Shown here one piece after another: positions 1 to 7,344 of a DNA stretch of 43,370 nt. Both the position numbers and the translations under genes were made by a program. The stretch is from Cumulibacter manganitolerans (lineage in GTDB: Bacteria > Actinomycetota > Actinomycetes > Mycobacteriales > Antricoccaceae), in contig NZ_WBKP01000033.1 in NCBI RefSeq assembly GCF_009602465.1, forward strand, positions 1 through 43,370, read 5' to 3'. The notes below the pieces were generated by a model that saw nothing but the letters and a program-made list of their open reading frames with translations, had not been told where the DNA came from and made no database searches. The stretch's first letter is position 1. Each line of letters begins with the position of its first letter.

Positions 1-1587
1 CAGCACCGGGCGGCCCACGCCGCCGACGGCGAACCGCTCGAGCCCCAGCCAGCCGCGCAGTGCGGCGAACCGCTCCAGCGGCGTGCCCGGCCGGCCGGCC
101 CACATCAGCAGCACGACGGCGATAGCGAGGACGGCCGAGCCGGCGAGCTCCCAGCCGGTGGCCACCGGCTCGCCGGGAGCGCCGACGAGCTCGCGCAACC
201 GGCCGGCCAGCGGCGGCAGGCCGAGCACGCTCAGCGTGGCCGCGGCGACGGCGAGCGGCACGAGCGGGATCCGCAGCAGGGTACCGATCCGCCGGGTGCC
301 GCGCTCCTCCTCGTCGTACCCCGCCTCGGCGTCGGCCGGCGTCCGCCGCCACAGCACGACGAGGATCTTCGCGGCGTAGGCGGCCGACAGGGCGGAGGCC
401 GCCAGGCCGACGACGTACAGCGCGACCGATTCGTGCAGCGCGCCGGCCAGCACCGAGTCCTTCGTCGCCCACAGCGCGAGCGGCGGGACGCCGGCCAGCG
501 ACAACGCGCCGACCGCGGCGAGGACGCCGGTCGCGGGCCAGCGCCGGCCCACGCCGCGCAGCGCGGCGAGCCGCTTGGTGCCCAGCGCGCTGAGCCAGGC
601 GCCGGCGACGAGGAACAGCAAGGCCTTCGTAGCGGCGTGCGCGACAAGCTGCGCCGTCCCGCCCGCCACCGCACCGACGCCCGCGGCGAGCACCACGAAC
701 CCGAGCTGGGCGGACGTCGACGCGGCGAGCAGCTGCTTGAGATCGCTCTGCGCCAGGGCGACCGCGCCGAGCAGGACCGCCGTCACCGCGCCGATCCAGG
801 CGACCGTGGTCGCGGCCCAGGACGTCGCGGCCAGCAACGGCGCGACACGCAGCAGCAGGTACCCGCCCATCGCGACCATCGCGGCCGAGTGCAGCAGGGC
901 GCTCACCGGGCTGGGACCGTCCATCGCCCGGGACAGCCAGAACGAGAACGGCAGCTGGGCGGCCTTGCCGAGCGCCGCGACGACGATGCCGGCGGCGACG
1001 ACGTCCCGCCACGGCGACGCGGCGTCCGGCAGGTCGCGCAGGGCCAGGCCGGAGCCGCCGGCCAGGGCGGCCGCCGCCGCGACGTACAGCCCGAGGTCGG
1101 CGGCGCGGGTGGTGAGGAAGGCGATGAGGCCCGACGTGACCCGGCGCTCGGATCGCCACCAGAAGCCGATCAGGGCGTACGACGCGGCGCCCATCACCTC
1201 CCACGCGAACAACAGCGTCGGCAGCGTGGTGGCCGTGGCGGTAACCAGCGCGGCAGCGGAGAACAGCAGCATCAGCCCGTGGAAGCGGCCCGGCGCCGTC
1301 CGCACGTCCCCCGCCGCGAACACCAGCACCAGCAGCGTCACGACGGCGGCCGTCGGGACCAGCAGCACCGACGGCCCGTCGACCGACAGCCCGAACGCGC
1401 TGCCCGCGACGAAGGGAACCGCGACGGCGGGCCGTCCCGCCGCGACGACGAGGGACAGCACGACCGTGGCGGCCGCGGCGGCGATGCTCACCGGCGCGGC
1501 GAACCGGGCCCAGCGGCTCGGCGCGCCGGCCAGCACGGCGCCGGAGACCGCCGGCAGCAGCACCAACGCCCACAGCAGTGCCGTCAC
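1..1587 (-). CDS. nuoL: NADH-quinone oxidoreductase subunit L (NuoL-like), partial
   Basis: Proton-pumping antiporter-like membrane subunit of a complex I-type enzyme. The GTG start overlaps the nuoK stop as GTGA. About 529 codons are visible and the C-terminus runs off the left edge (family usually above 600 residues). Seen: many hydrophobic helices, a FAWEVMGAASYALIGFWW segment holding the conserved proton-channel Glu, the GKAAQLPFSFWLSRAMDGPSPVSALLH region (shown here in parts: GKAAQLP, then DGPSPVSALLH) with the conserved Lys, and SDLKQLLAASTSAQLGF. The usual PDAM is SRAM here, so it is a divergent member. It is the last visible gene of the nuo operon; nuoM and nuoN would be expected next, outside the window. 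Confidence 0.9.
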   Translation of the reverse strand, partial: MTALLWALVLLPAVSGAVLAGAPSRWARFAAPVSIAAAAATVVLSLVVAAGRPAVAVPFVAGSAFGLSVDGPSVLLVPTAAVVTLLVLVFAAGDVRTAPGRFHGLMLLFSAAALVTATATTLPTLLFAWEVMGAASYALIGFWWRSERRVTSGLIAFLTTRAADLGLYVAAAAALAGGSGLALRDLPDAASPWRDVVAAGIVVAALGKAAQLPFSFWLSRAMDGPSPVSALLHSAAMVAMGGYLLLRVAPLLAATSWAATTVAWIGAVTAVLLGAVALAQSDLKQLLAASTSAQLGFVVLAAGVGAVAGGTAQLVAHAATKALLFLVAGAWLSALGTKRLAALRGVGRRWPATGVLAAVGALSLAGVPPLALWATKDSVLAGALHESVALYVVGLAASALSAAYAAKILVVLWRRTPADAEAGYDEEERGTRRIGTLLRIPLVPLAVAAATLSVLGLPPLAGRLRELVGAPGEPVATGWELAGSAVLAIAVVLLMWAGRPGTPLERFAALRGWLGLERFAVGGVGRPVL

Positions 1588-1886
1588 TGCTTGAGCTCCG
1601 TGGTCATGTCCGTCATGTCGGCGTTGCGCTGCCGGTGCAGCAGCGTGGCGACCGCGAAGCCGACCGCCATCTCGACCGTCATCGCGGCCAGCACCACCAT
1701 CAGCAGCACCTGGCCGGACGGGTTCGGCGAGAGGAACCACCAGAAGCCGCCGGCGGCGAGCAGGACGCCGTTGATCATCAGCTCCAGGCCCATCATCACC
1801 ATCACGACGACCTGCTGCGAGATCGCGCCGTACAGGCCCACGGCGAAGAGGGCCGCGGCGATGAGCAGCACCGTCTGCAGCGTCAT
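1584..1886 (-). CDS. nuoK: NADH-quinone oxidoreductase subunit K
   Basis: 100-residue membrane subunit of the proton-translocating arm, normal length for NuoK. Three hydrophobic helices are visible. The two membrane glutamates typical of the family can be placed in GLELMINGV and in MTVEMAVGFAVA. The ATG overlaps the nuoJ stop as ATGA and its own stop overlaps the nuoL GTG, so the three genes are translationally coupled. The C-terminal tail is polar (RQRNADMTDMTTELKQ). Function follows from family and operon position. Confidence 0.93.
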   Translation of the reverse strand: MTLQTVLLIAAALFAVGLYGAISQQVVVMVMMGLELMINGVLLAAGGFWWFLSPNPSGQVLLMVVLAAMTVEMAVGFAVATLLHRQRNADMTDMTTELKQ

Positions 1887-2446
1887 CGGCCGGCACCTCC
1901 GACCTGCGGATCGCTGGCCGGACGGTGCTTGAGGTCGTCGCCGAGCCGGTCGTAGCGGGTGCGGGCCGAGGCGAGGACGACTCCGGTGATGATGGTGGCG
2001 AGCATGACGGGGCTGACCGCGATCATCACCAGCATCTTCGGGCCCATCAGGCTCTCCCCCAGCGCCACCGTCACGTCCGGGGCGGGCGCGCCGCGGCGGG
2101 ACGGCCACGGGATGAGCAGCGCCCCGGCGCCGAGCAGCACGAAGGTGCCGGCGCCGATCGCCACAGCGGTGCGGTTCGAGTGCACCATGCTCATCGGCAT
2201 CAAGGCGGGGTTCATGCCCATGTACATCACCATGTAGACGGCCATCACGGCCATCTCCATGACCATCATCAGGATGGTCACCACGCCCACGTATCCCTGG
2301 TGCAGCAGCAGGATCACGCACCCGACCGCGATGAACGACAACGCCAGCGCGTAGGTCGCGCGGGCCATCGAGTCGACGTAGAACACCGCCGCACCGCTGA
2401 GGACGGCGAGCGCGCTGAGCACCCAGAACACGACGTCCAGCAGCAT
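1883..2446 (-). CDS. nuoJ: NADH-quinone oxidoreductase subunit J
   Basis: 187-residue membrane subunit of complex I, recognised by its place between nuoH and nuoK and by a NuoJ-like helix pattern (VDSMARATYALALSFIAVG, then GYVGVVTILMMVMEMAVM). The central helix is unusually rich in methionine (MMVMEMAVMAVYMVMYMGM), unlike canonical NuoJ, where the matching helix is Val/Leu/Phe rich. It starts 1 bp after the nuoH stop and ends in an ATGA overlap with nuoK. The methionine richness is notable beside the Met/His/Asp-rich protein encoded two genes upstream. Confidence 0.9.
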   Translation of the reverse strand: MLLDVVFWVLSALAVLSGAAVFYVDSMARATYALALSFIAVGCVILLLHQGYVGVVTILMMVMEMAVMAVYMVMYMGMNPALMPMSMVHSNRTAVAIGAGTFVLLGAGALLIPWPSRRGAPAPDVTVALGESLMGPKMLVMIAVSPVMLATIITGVVLASARTRYDRLGDDLKHRPASDPQVGGAGR

Positions 2447-2447
2447 G

Positions 2448-3389
2448 TCAGCTCCTTCCCGCGGCCACGACGGCCACCACGAGGTCCTGCAGCAGAACGG
2501 CGGGGAGCACGATCACCCACGCCGCCTCGAGCAGCTTGTCGGGCCGCAGCGCCGGCACCCGGCGGCGCACGGCCACCAGTAGCGCGAGCAGCACCGCGGT
2601 CTTGACCAGCACCCACGCCCACGCCGGCAACAGCGGCCCGGCGCCGCCGCCGAGGAACAGCGGTACGGCGACGGCAGCGCCCGCGGCCAGCAGCGCGTAG
2701 CGCCCGGCGAGGAACATCAGCCGGTCCACGCCGCTGAGCTCGGCGAGCACGCCGCCGGAGAGGTCTGGTCCGGCGGCGGTCGCGAACGGACCGCGCACCG
2801 AGAACGCCAGCACACCGAGGCAGTAGACGACGAACGCCACGGGCATCCAGACGACGTACCAGAGACCGGACTGGGCGGCGGCCACGTCGCCGATGCGCAG
2901 GCTGCCGGCCGCGACGGCCGGGGCCACCAGCGCGAACATCAGCGGCAGCTCGTACGCGAGTGCCTGGGCGAGGAAGCGGTAGCCGCCCACCAGGCCCGAC
3001 ACGGCGTTCGGTCCCCAGCCGGCGAGCCACACGAGCGCCCACATGACGACGTCCAGGGCGTTGAACCAGACGACGCCGATCGGGCTGTCGAGCAGCACCC
3101 GGGAGCCCAGTGGCACGACCGTCACCATCAGCAGCGCCACCGGGATCAGGCCGTAGACGCCGATCCGCCACAGCAGCAGGTCGGCTGCGACCGTGCGCCT
3201 GCGGCGCTGGCGCAGCAGCCGGGCGACCTCGAGGAGCGGGGCGACGGCTCCGCGGGAACGTCGCCCGGGCGCGGCGAGCACTCCATCCAGCATCGCCGCG
3301 AGCACTGCCGCGGCAGCCAGCAGCAGCGCGGCGGGCAGCACCCACCACGCCTGCTGCACGCCGGGGGCGATCAGTGTCGCGTCAGCCAT
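2448..3389 (-). CDS. nuoH: NADH-quinone oxidoreductase subunit H (divergent)
   Basis: 313-residue membrane subunit that in canonical complex I forms much of the quinone chamber with NuoB and NuoD. Seen: hydrophobic helices and a GYRFLAQALAYELPLMFAL segment matching the AQ-x-x-(S/A)YE helix of NuoH. The acidic loop usually reading like EAESELVAGFHTEYSG is replaced by AAGPDLSGGVLAELSG, so most of its glutamates are gone. This fits a partner that has no normal NuoB or NuoD. The ATG lies 8 bp inside the end of the upstream NuoB/D-like gene, indicating coupling. Confidence 0.9.
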   Translation of the reverse strand: MADATLIAPGVQQAWWVLPAALLLAAAAVLAAMLDGVLAAPGRRSRGAVAPLLEVARLLRQRRRRTVAADLLLWRIGVYGLIPVALLMVTVVPLGSRVLLDSPIGVVWFNALDVVMWALVWLAGWGPNAVSGLVGGYRFLAQALAYELPLMFALVAPAVAAGSLRIGDVAAAQSGLWYVVWMPVAFVVYCLGVLAFSVRGPFATAAGPDLSGGVLAELSGVDRLMFLAGRYALLAAGAAVAVPLFLGGGAGPLLPAWAWVLVKTAVLLALLVAVRRRVPALRPDKLLEAAWVIVLPAVLLQDLVVAVVAAGRS

Positions 3390-4815
3390 TCAGGACCTCC
3401 CGCGTCGTCCGGCCGAGCGCCCCGGTCAGGTACGGAGCGACGGTCGCGACGACGATGCGCACCGACGCGAGCTCCAGCCCGTCGAGCAGACGAGGAAGCA
3501 GCGCCTCGACGTCGTACGCCGCGGTGTACGCGGGCAGCTCGTCGAGTCGCGGTACCCCGTCGAGTGCTGACGTGCCGCGTCGCGGCGGCCCAGACGTGGG
3601 TTGCATGCCGCGCGGGCCGAGCGCTGCACGGGCGTGATCGAGCAGACCGAGCAGCCTTTCGTAGGCATCACCGCCGAGCGCATCGGCGTACGGCGCGGGC
3701 AGGTCCTCGGGATCGAGGCGTCCGAGGTCACGCAGCATCCAACGCAGCGTGCGGGACCGCGCGACCTTGCCACGCAGCCGGTCGGTCTGCTCGGCCGCAT
3801 CGGCTCGCCCCGTGTCGGTGGTCTCCGCGGCGAGGCAGCGGTCGCGGACGCGCCGAGCCAGAAGCCGGCCGGCCGGCCACTGCGCCAGGGCGAGCACCGC
3901 GTCGACCGCGTCGAGGTAACCCGCTGCCCTTTGCAGGTCGGTGAATCGAGCCGCCGGGTCGACCTCTGGAGTCTCGTACTCGACCTCCACGTCGCCGACC
4001 ACGTCGCCGTGGAGGGTGCACTGCAGTACCAGCCCGGCCGGCCAGGACGTCAGGATGGGCCCCAGCTTCACGTGCAGGACGTCGAGCTCCAGGCCGTCGC
4101 GGTCGGGGGCGCCTTCGGCCAGGGGGATCCCGGCCGGCGCCATGTCCATATCCCCGTGGTCCATACCGCCGTGGTCCATGCCCTCGTGGCCACCGCTGCC
4201 GTGATCCATGCCCCCGTGACCACCGCCGCCGTGATCCATACCGCCGTGATCCATGCCCTCGTGACCGCCGCCGCCGTGGCCGCCGTGGTGCATGTCGCCG
4301 TGGCCACCACCGTCGTGATCCATGCCCTCGTGGCCACCACCGTCGTCCATGTCCCCGTCGTGCATGTCGCCGTGGTCCATGTCGTCGCGGCCCCCACCAG
4401 CGTCCATGTCCCCGTGGTCCATACCGCCGTGGTCCATGTCCCCGTGATCCATGTCCTCGCCCGCGGGGACACCGGCGCGGCTGCGGGCCGCAGTCCGTTG
4501 GGCCGCGTCATCGCGAAGCTGACCGAGGGCCTCGTCGAGCGCCCCGACGATCGCCTGCGAGGTCGGGATGCGGATACGAGCGCGGGGCCCGGGCAGCTGC
4601 TCGAAGACGGCATCCGCCCGCTCGGTGAAGCTCTCGTTGGGGTCTCCGCAGACGATGAGGACGTCGGCGTCCGCCGGAGACTCCGCGGCGACCCACCCGC
4701 GCAGCGCGAGCTGTCTCTCGGTGGCGGCGCGCACCACGAAACCACCCGGTGCCTCGACGAGCAGGACGTGCACTCGTGCCGTCGCCCCGCGAGTCAGCCA
4801 GGTTCTCAGGCCCAC
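3382..4815 (-). CDS. NuoB/NuoD-like degenerate fusion with Met-His-Asp-rich linker
   Basis: 477 residues, GTG start overlapping nuoA by 10 bp. Three parts can be seen. Residues 1-105 resemble the NuoB fold around ADVLIVCGDPNESFTERADAVFEQLPGP, as in the NuoB ADVxIVAGT stretch, but the four cysteines of cluster N2 are missing. Residues 121-225 are a repeat of MDHG, DMDHG, GGHEG and similar units, a likely divalent-metal (Cu, Zn or Ni) binding segment. Residues 246-477 echo NuoD: LHVKLGPILTSWPAGLVLQ aligns with the MGPQHPSTHGVLRLVL region but has lost its histidines, GDAYERLLGLLDHAR matches the GDxYDRYL helix, and RIVVATVAPYL the C-terminus. It sits where nuoB to nuoG normally are. A structural connector between the membrane arm and an unknown electron donor is inferred. 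The family assignment is by eye. Confidence 0.7.
   Translation of the reverse strand: MGLRTWLTRGATARVHVLLVEAPGGFVVRAATERQLALRGWVAAESPADADVLIVCGDPNESFTERADAVFEQLPGPRARIRIPTSQAIVGALDEALGQLRDDAAQRTAARSRAGVPAGEDMDHGDMDHGGMDHGDMDAGGGRDDMDHGDMHDGDMDDGGGHEGMDHDGGGHGDMHHGGHGGGGHEGMDHGGMDHGGGGHGGMDHGSGGHEGMDHGGMDHGDMDMAPAGIPLAEGAPDRDGLELDVLHVKLGPILTSWPAGLVLQCTLHGDVVGDVEVEYETPEVDPAARFTDLQRAAGYLDAVDAVLALAQWPAGRLLARRVRDRCLAAETTDTGRADAAEQTDRLRGKVARSRTLRWMLRDLGRLDPEDLPAPYADALGGDAYERLLGLLDHARAALGPRGMQPTSGPPRRGTSALDGVPRLDELPAYTAAYDVEALLPRLLDGLELASVRIVVATVAPYLTGALGRTTREVLNG
4141..4455 (-). repeat. Repeat coding for Met-His-Asp-Gly-rich segment
   Basis: Short degenerate repeats of 9 to 15 bp built on codons for M-D-H-G with interspersed G-G-H-E-G units, encoding residues 121-225 of the NuoB/D-like protein. 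The reading frame is kept through the whole array. Such DNA is prone to copy-number change in steps of codons. Confidence 0.85.
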
Positions 4816-5150
4816 CTGAAGGCCCCCTCGCGCCGCGCCCAGAAGACCGCGACGAGCAGAACGCCGAGGAACACGAACATCTCGACAACGGACTCGATTC
4901 CCATCGTCCGCACCACGACGGCCCACGGGTACATGAACAGCATCTCGACGTCGAACGCCAGGAACACGAGCGTCGCGACGTACCACCGGGCATGGAAACG
5001 AGACAGCGCGTGCTCGGCCGGACGCCACCCGGACTGGAAGGGCAGGACGTCGATCGGGTCCGCCGACACCGCAGTGGCTCGACCTAGGAGCCACATGCCG
5101 ACCACCGTCAGCACGGCGAGCAGCATCATCGCCGCCAGCCCGACGTACAT
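4806..5150 (-). CDS. nuoA: NADH-quinone oxidoreductase subunit A
   Basis: 114-residue membrane subunit with three helices, normal NuoA length. Family signatures are visible: PFQSGWRP (canonical YECG is replaced), RFHARWYVATLVFLAFDVEM matching the F-x-x-x-F-x-x-FD(V/I)E helix, and MYPWAVV. The conserved Asp and Glu of FDVE are present; the loop cysteine normally in YECGxxP is not. First gene of the operon; it starts 33 bp downstream of a perfect inverted repeat. Its stop overlaps the next gene's GTG. Confidence 0.92.
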   Translation of the reverse strand: MYVGLAAMMLLAVLTVVGMWLLGRATAVSADPIDVLPFQSGWRPAEHALSRFHARWYVATLVFLAFDVEMLFMYPWAVVVRTMGIESVVEMFVFLGVLLVAVFWARREGAFRWA

Positions 5151-5504
5151 CGCACGCCTCCCTCATCGTCCGTTGGCCCGACTCGCGGCGTACTTCGGTA
5201 CCAAGACGCGGGTGTTTCGGTACCGAAGTACGCCGCGGGTCGGCTTGAACCACCCCGACCCTAGCGAAGAGGGGCAGCGCGACCCAGGGTCATCGAGCGA
5301 GCCACCTCGCGTCCACCGCCGCGCCGGTGTCCCTAGCCACGGTCATCGAGCGCCCGCGGGGTGCGATCCCGCCCAGGAGAGTGGGCACCAGAACGCGACG
5401 TCCGACCGGTCGTCCGGAAACCGTCGCGATTCCAGCTCGCTGCCCACCCGGAACGGCCAGCCGGCCTCAGCCGCGTCGTCTTCCGGTGGATCCGGAGCCG
5501 AGGA
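5151..5504. other. Intergenic region upstream of nuoA
   Basis: About 350 bases without a supported gene between nuoA and the gene remnant. It holds the long inverted repeat described separately and presumably the nuo promoter. Two short GGTCATCGAGCG copies (near 5288 and 5341) resemble the start of the dispersed repeat seen near 7270 and 36640. Open frames across it have poor third-position GC and look spurious. Confidence 0.5.
5184..5237. promoter_or_regulatory. Perfect 19-bp inverted repeat upstream of nuoA
   Basis: Left arm CGCGGCGTACTTCGGTACC (5184-5202) and right arm GGTACCGAAGTACGCCGCG (5219-5237) are exact reverse complements around a 16-base spacer. TTCGGTACC also recurs as a direct repeat at 5194 and 5216. 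Lying 33 bp before the nuoA start, it is either an operator pair or a 5'-leader hairpin controlling the nuo operon. No regulator can be named. A terminator role is less likely because no gene ends next to it. Confidence 0.6.
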
Positions 5505-5705
5505 CTCCTCGCGGCCAAGAAGAAGGTCACGTCGGTGGACACCCAGGGTCTCACCGGCTCGCTGGACTTCTCCAACGACGGCGCCCCGTCCGCGCGTGAG
5601 GCCTATATGCTGCGCCCGAACGCCGCGACGCCCGGCGGTCTGGACATCGAGAAGAAGCTCTTCGAGTCGCCCGAGGCCAAGGGCTACAAGGCCCCTCACC
5701 AGTAG
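5505..5705 (+). pseudogene. Gene remnant, possible ABC substrate-binding protein C-terminus
   Basis: From about 5505 to a TAG at 5703 one frame shows strong GC at third positions and a protein-like sequence (VTSVDTQGLTGSLDFSNDGA, then ending EAKGYKAPHQ). Upstream of it the same frame stays open but loses coding character and has no convincing start. The GLTGSLDFSNDG stretch resembles the end of branched-chain amino-acid type periplasmic binding proteins (Peripla_BP_6), a weak match by eye. Most likely the 3' end of a deleted gene. It ends 21 bp before the flavin reductase. Confidence 0.4.
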
Positions 5706-5726
5706 CAGCAACCGGAAGGCTCGACA

Positions 5727-6494
5727 ATGCAGTTTCAGATGGCGGAGCTGTCGCCGCGGCAGCGGTACAAGATCCTCGTCTCGACCGTCACTCCGCGGCC
5801 GATCGCCTGGGTGACGACAATCGGGCCGGACGGCGTGGTGAACGCGGCACCGTACAGCTTCTTCAACGCCGTCGGCGACGAGCCGCCGCTGGTCGTGCTG
5901 GGACTGCTGAAGGCCGCCGGTACCGGCGAGGACAAGGACACCGCGGCCAACGTCCGGGCCACCGGCGAGTTCGTGATCAACCTGGTGCGCGAGGACGACG
6001 CGGAGCGGATGAACCTCTCGTGCGTCGACGCGCCGCGCAACGTCAGCGAGATCGACTACGCGCAGATCGCCACGACAGAGGCGATCGAGGTCGCGCCGCC
6101 GTTGATCGCGACCGCCCCGGTGAGCTTCGAGTGCCGGCTGGTGCAGGCGCTGGACATCGGCCCGCGGCAGACCGTGGTGATCGGTGAGGTGCTCGTCACG
6201 CACGTCGGCGACGAGTTCATCTCCGATCCGGAGCAGCTGCACTTCGACACGCCCAGCATGAGCCTGATCGGGCGCATCCATGGGCCAGGCAACTACGTGC
6301 GGTTGACCGACACCTTCACCATGGACCGCGGCGCCTTCGACCCCGACCGGCTCGCCGCGCTGCGCCAGGCCGACGACGCTGAATCGGGACAGCCGGCCGC
6401 GATTTCCGACCAGGACGGTGGCCTGGCGCCGACCGCCGGCATCGTCGGCGACGGGGAACCCGCGTCGCAGCCCGGTCAGGCCGGCGGCCGGTAG
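5727..6494 (+). CDS. Flavin reductase-like FMN-binding split-barrel protein
   Basis: 255 residues. The N-terminal 195 residues match the flavin reductase domain: YKILVSTVTPRPIAWVTT (the typical PRPIAWVTT motif), NAAPYSFFNAVGDEPPLVV and GEFVINLV. Members bind FMN and act as NAD(P)H:flavin reductases or as esterase-like partners of oxygenases. The C-terminal 60 residues are polar and Ala/Gly/Asp rich, probably disordered. An AAGG ribosome site (GGAAGGCTCGACA) precedes the ATG. Its TAG overlaps the GTG of the crotonase by one base, so the two are likely cotranscribed. Confidence 0.88.
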   Translation: MQFQMAELSPRQRYKILVSTVTPRPIAWVTTIGPDGVVNAAPYSFFNAVGDEPPLVVLGLLKAAGTGEDKDTAANVRATGEFVINLVREDDAERMNLSCVDAPRNVSEIDYAQIATTEAIEVAPPLIATAPVSFECRLVQALDIGPRQTVVIGEVLVTHVGDEFISDPEQLHFDTPSMSLIGRIHGPGNYVRLTDTFTMDRGAFDPDRLAALRQADDAESGQPAAISDQDGGLAPTAGIVGDGEPASQPGQAGGR

Positions 6495-7195
6495 TGGAGC
6501 ACATCATGACCCTCGACCACGGCGACGGCGTCCGGCGGATCGTCATCGATCGGCCGGCCAAGCACGGGGCGTTCACGACGGAGATGATGGCCGCCGGTCT
6601 GCAAGCGCTCGAAGCCGCGGCCGCGGACGACGGCGTCCGGGTAGTGGTGCTCGAGTCGGTCGGCCGCAGCTTCTGCGCGGGCGCGGACCTGCAGTCCCTC
6701 GCCGGCGAGATCCCGGAGGGCGATCCGGGCAGCGTCCTGCTGCGCACGCTCGCGCACTACGACAAGCCGCTGGTCGCCGCGGTGCAGGGCGCGGCGATCG
6801 GGATGGGCGCCACCATGCTGCTGCACTGCGACTTCGTCGTCGCGACCGAGCGGGCGTCGCTGTCGATGCCGTTCGTCGACCTGGGCCTGACGCCGGAGGG
6901 CGGGTCGACCGTCGTCCTGCCGGACCGCATCGGCTACCCCCGCGCCGCGGCGCTGATGCTGCTCACCGAACGGATGAGCGCCGCCGACGCGGTCGCCTGC
7001 GGCCTCTGGTCGCAGATCGTCCCCGAGGTCGAGTTGGCCGATCGTGCCCTGGACATCGCCGGGCGGCTGGCCGCGAAGTCGCCGTCCGTCCTGCAGGCCG
7101 CCAAACGGCTGATGCGCGGCGCGTCGTTCACCGAGCGGTTCGACCACGAGACCGCCGTCTTCAACCAGTTCCGCACCGCCAAGACCTCCTCCTGA
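6494..7195 (+). CDS. Enoyl-CoA hydratase/isomerase family protein
   Basis: 233 residues, crotonase fold. Seen: RSFCAGADLQSLAG (acyl-CoA oxyanion region, about 58-71), AAVQGAAIGMGATMLLHCDFVVA (second oxyanion strand) and VDLGLTPEGGSTVVLP. The hydratase glutamates are not present, whereas the Glu in TPEGGST matches the catalytic Glu of delta3,delta2-enoyl-CoA isomerases of the ECI2 type, so isomerase is the better guess. It starts at GTG 6494, overlapping the previous stop; an ATG at 6506 is possible. Role: fatty or branched acyl-CoA metabolism, substrate unknown. Confidence 0.85.
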   Translation: MEHIMTLDHGDGVRRIVIDRPAKHGAFTTEMMAAGLQALEAAAADDGVRVVVLESVGRSFCAGADLQSLAGEIPEGDPGSVLLRTLAHYDKPLVAAVQGAAIGMGATMLLHCDFVVATERASLSMPFVDLGLTPEGGSTVVLPDRIGYPRAAALMLLTERMSAADAVACGLWSQIVPEVELADRALDIAGRLAAKSPSVLQAAKRLMRGASFTERFDHETAVFNQFRTAKTSS

Positions 7196-7210
7196 CTGCA
7201 GCGACCGCCT

Positions 7211-7306
7211 CCCCGCGGTCGTCAAAGCACCGCCCGTCCCCACGGTCGTCAAAGCACCGCCGTCCCCACGGTCGTCGAGCGAGCGAGCCCGCTAGGGCGA
7301 GCGACG
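7211..7306. repeat. Short tandem repeat plus REP-like element
   Basis: Between the convergent crotonase and esterase genes. Three copies of a roughly 27-base unit beginning CCCC(G/A)CGGTCGTC start at 7211, 7238 and 7264; the first two continue CAAAGCACCGCC. The third continues into GTCGTCGAGCGAGCGAG and GCGAGCGACGTCGAGACGC, the same core in opposite orientation as the tandem pair at 36599-36714 but with a different loop (CCCGCTAGGGC). Probably a dispersed extragenic repeat that may also end transcription. Confidence 0.6.
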
Positions 7307-7344
7307 TCGAGACGCCGCAGGCCCGCGGTTCACGCACCACGGGC

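Noticed and set aside
433-1932. Long plus-strand open frame (499 codons) across nuoL and nuoK
   Set aside because: It is antisense to well-supported nuo genes and its product is an Arg/Gly/Gln-rich low-complexity string typical of a high-G+C shadow frame.
3601-5814. Long plus-strand open frame (737 codons) opposite the NuoB/D-like gene
   Set aside because: Its His/Val-rich part is only the complement of the MDHG-coding repeat, and it runs through nuoA and the intergenic hairpin.
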